DNA from: Liquidambar formosana
Lineage: Eukaryota; Streptophyta; Magnoliopsida; Saxifragales; Altingiaceae
Length of the DNA: 64,000 nucleotides
Direction: 5' to 3'
NCBI GenBank assembly: GCA_039720395.1
Contig: CM077828.1
Location: 27,198,717 to 27,262,716 of the forward strand
The translations under genes and the position numbers were made by a program. This document shows, one piece after another, positions 61,275 to 64,000 of this stretch. Positions within the stretch are counted from its first letter, which is position 1. Each line of letters begins with the position of its first letter. The notes beneath the pieces were generated by a model. The model was given only the letters and a program-made list of their open reading frames with translations, was not told where the DNA came from and did no database searches.

Positions 61275-64000
61275 ATGCCTGGAGTTGTGGTGGATGAAAT
61301 TAGTGAAGATGGCGCAGTTAATGAATTGAATGGAAATTCAACACCTTTTAAGGAAAATTCAGTCCTGTATAAGTCCCCAAAGAGTAATTTGGATCCACGA
61401 AGTCCTCAGAGTGCTACTTTTGATCAGCCTGTTGATGGGGTGGTTGACACATCGATTGAACAGCTTTATGATAATGTATGTGAGATGCAGAGTTCTGATC
61501 AATCACCGTCAAGGCCTAGCTTTGGATCCGATGGTGAAGAGTCTAGGATAGATTCGGAGTTGCGCCATCTTGTGGGAGGAGAAATGAGGGAGGTGGAGAT
61601 AATGGAGGAAGAGGTGGAAAAGCCGGTGGGTGTGGAAAAGCTGGAGGGTGATAGTCATAGTGGTTCTGCTTCTAAGAAGGAAAGCTCATCTGCAGATAAG
61701 AAGTCGGGGAAAATGGACAGGACCCAATCTGCAAGTACAAAATCTGTGTCTTCAGGACATCCAAAAGGAGCTTCTCGGCTGCAGTTGGAATCTGAAGTAT
61801 CATCAAAATCTTTTCCTAAGAGCAAAAGTCCACCCGAGAAACCTCCCATCGACAAGAAGAATGATAAGAATTTAAGAAAACTAAACCAAGGAGTGATCCC
61901 ATTGAAGAAACAGAGAAATTTGCCTTTAGGAGGCGTAAAATTACAGAATGGAACTGAGGATTCATCTGATTCAGGCTTAGATAACCCGGATCTAGGACCT
62001 TTCCTGCTTAAGCAAGCAAGGGATCTGATTTCTTCAGGGGATAGTCCCCAGAAAGCTCTTGAATTGGCTCTTCGAGCTTCAAAATCATTCGAGCTATGTG
62101 CAAATGAAAAACCCAATTTAGAACTGGTCATGTGCTTGCATGTTACAGCTGCAATATATAGCAGCTTGGGCCAGTATAGTGAGGCAATTCCAGTTCTTGA
62201 GCACTCAATTGAGATTCCAGATATTGAGGCAGGCCAAGATCATGCCCTTGCTAAATTTGCTGGTCATATGCAGTTGGGTGATACTTATGCGATGCTGGGC
62301 CAGCTTGAGAATTCAATATCGTGTTACACAATGGGATTGGAAGTCCAGAGACAGATTTTGGGTGACACAGATCCAAGAGTTGGCGAGACTTGCAGGTATT
62401 TGGCTGAAGCTCATGTTCAAGCATTGCAATTTGATCAAGCTGAGAAGGTTTGTCAGATGGCTCTTGACATCCATAAAGAGAAAGGTTTGCCTGCCTCTCT
62501 TGAAGAGGCTGCAGATAGGAGGCTCATGGGTCTTATATGTGAAACAAAGGGAGATCATGAAGCTGCTCTTGAGCATCTTGTTTTAGCTAGCATGGCCATG
62601 GTGGCCAATGGCCAGGAAGTGGAGGTGGCTTCTGTTGATTGCGGCATTGGAGACACGTACTTATCTTTATCTCGGTATGATGAAGCTGTTTTTGCTTATC
62701 AGAAAGCACTCACAGTTTTCAAGTCTACCAAAGGCGAGAATCATCCAGCTGTCGCTTCAGTCTTTGTTCGTTTGGCTGATTTGTATAACAAGACAGGAAA
62801 AATAAGGGAATCAAAATCTTATTGTGAGAATGCACTTCGAATTTATGGAAAGCCCATTCCTGGGATCCCTCCGGAGGAGATTGCTAGTGGTTTCACTGAC
62901 ATTTCTGCAATTTATGAATCTATGAATGAGGTTGAACAGGCACTCAAGTTGCTAGAGAAGGCATTAAAAATATATAATGACGCCCCTGGTCAGCAAAACA
63001 CGATCGCAGGTATTGAAGCCCAGATGGGGGTGATGTACTATATGTTAGAGAACTACACTGAATCTTACACCTCCTTCAAGAATGCCATTTCAAAGCTCCG
63101 TGCAAGTGGAGAGAAGAAATCTGCCTTCTTCGGAATTGCTCTTAATCAAATGGGGCTAGCTTGTGTGCAGCGTTATGCTATAAACGAGGCTGCAGAATTG
63201 TTTGAAGAAGCCAAGAATATTTTGGAACAAGAGTATGGACCGTATCACCCTGATACACTTGGGGTATATAGCAATCTCGCTGGAACCTATGATGCAATTG
63301 GCAGGTATGCATCTTCTTTCATTCTTGTGTGCATGTTCAATTTTCATGTTATATTCTATATTAAATTGTTGGAAAGTTTTTCCCTCTATGCAACTAGAGT
63401 TGTATAGAAGCCATTCTGTGCTTCATTAAGCTGCAACTGAATTGATTATACTGTATTTCATCGGGCCATTTTAGCATTATTTATACGAAATTGAGTACGA
63501 TGACTGAGATTTGCTTTACTTTCTTAGTTTCTTCCCCTTTTTACTCAAAATTTGTATGTAAATAAATGACAAGCCATAATGCATGAGATTAGCTTCTTCT
63601 TTGACCTTCTTTACAGAAACTTAAACTCATTTGCGGAGCAAATAGTGAGATTCATGTCGTGAATTTTTCTGACCAAATAAAGCCCATATAAGAGGAAGGA
63701 AAATTAGATTTGCAGAGATCTTTGTTCTTAATTACTGCAAGTTTGGAAAGGAAGATTTTAAGGAGTGTGTCTAGCATATTTTTTTTCACGGTAGCATGAT
63801 CATTATCACTATGCTAACCTAGGTATGGAAGTTATGCAGGAACATAATGCTGATAATTTTCCTTCTAGACCTATCTGCTTTCATTATTATGGATTCTGAG
63901 CAAATCCATTCTTATATCTATGGGTGGGTTATTCGGTTTAATTATTCAATGACTGTATTTCTGATTCTTTGCACAGGTTGGATGATGCAATAGAAATTTT
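61275..64000 (+). CDS. Kinesin light chain-related (KLCR/CMU) TPR protein, 3' part outside window
   Basis: The first coding exon 61275-63304 encodes 676 residues plus two bases; the second starts at 63977 (joined codons read GRLDDAIEI) and runs off the edge. The N-terminal about 235 residues are acidic and Ser/Lys-rich, with conserved SIEQLYDNVCEMQSSDQSPS and ESRIDSELRHLVGGE blocks. From about 240 on are tandem TPRs typical of kinesin light chains (LLKQARDL, LGQYSEAIPVLEHSIEI, GRYLAEAHVQAL-type, INEAAELFEEAKNILE, PYHPDTLGVYSNLAGTYDAIGR). Plant KLCR1-3 (CMU1-3) bind cortical microtubules and keep cellulose synthase tracks in place (established). Which paralogue cannot be fixed; the linkage to EX2 favours KLCR3 (At1g27500). 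The in-frame extension past 63304 is intron, shown by the GT donor and loss of TPR pattern. Confidence 0.93.

Overview
This window is nuclear DNA of a flowering plant, almost certainly a eudicot. The evidence is AT-rich DNA, GT-AG introns, plant-only gene families (EXECUTER, CASP-like, SIS3-type RING, CC-NB-ARC-LRR), CT-rich leaders, and dense hAT, Mutator, Harbinger, LINE and SINE debris. The species cannot be named from the sequence alone. Gene models were built by hand: splice sites were read directly, and every intron-containing model was checked for phase and an open frame.

Layout. (1) 1-1961, minus strand: the 5' two thirds of a CC-NB-ARC-LRR immune receptor gene that runs off the left edge. 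(2) 3.5-6.7 kb: remnant of a LINE on the minus strand, cut by an 852-bp hAT element and probably by an LTR-like AT-rich insertion. (3) 7.66-9.53 kb, plus: plastid-targeted histidine-phosphatase (phosphoglycerate mutase-like) protein lacking the catalytic His. (4) 13.16-19.11 kb, plus: SIS3-type membrane RING-H2 E3 ligase, ten coding exons. (5) 20.7-23.3 kb: a three-level nested insertion, hAT within MULE within hAT, each with its own target duplication, ending about 435 bp before the next start codon. (6) 23.74-30.47 kb, plus: EXECUTER2, eleven exons. (7) 33.14-36.41 kb, plus: CASP-like protein of the 4A type with a GC-AG intron and a Tourist MITE. (8) 36.4-49.9 kb: gene-poor repeat region with several Mutator-type foldback elements, an hAT MITE, a SINE and a composite MULE. 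(9) 50.48-54.90 kb, plus: HT1-like Raf-type protein kinase with a uORF-rich leader. (10) 55.35 kb, plus: tRNA-Leu(UAG). (11) 61.28-64.0 kb, plus: kinesin light chain-related (KLCR/CMU) TPR protein, running off the right edge.

The genes are unrelated single-copy-type loci and not a pathway cluster. EXECUTER2 acts in plastid singlet-oxygen signalling, SIS3 in sugar response, the Raf-like kinase in cytosolic signalling, KLCR at cortical microtubules, and the receptor in immunity. In Arabidopsis, EX2 (At1g27510) and KLCR3 (At1g27500) are adjacent loci, so their presence on the same strand here suggests conserved synteny expanded by insertions and extra genes. No cluster or machinery resembling a new defence or biosynthetic system was found. 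The unusual content is structural: nested transposons, a duplicated intron with a decoy exon start, and a uORF whose stop overlaps the kinase start codon.
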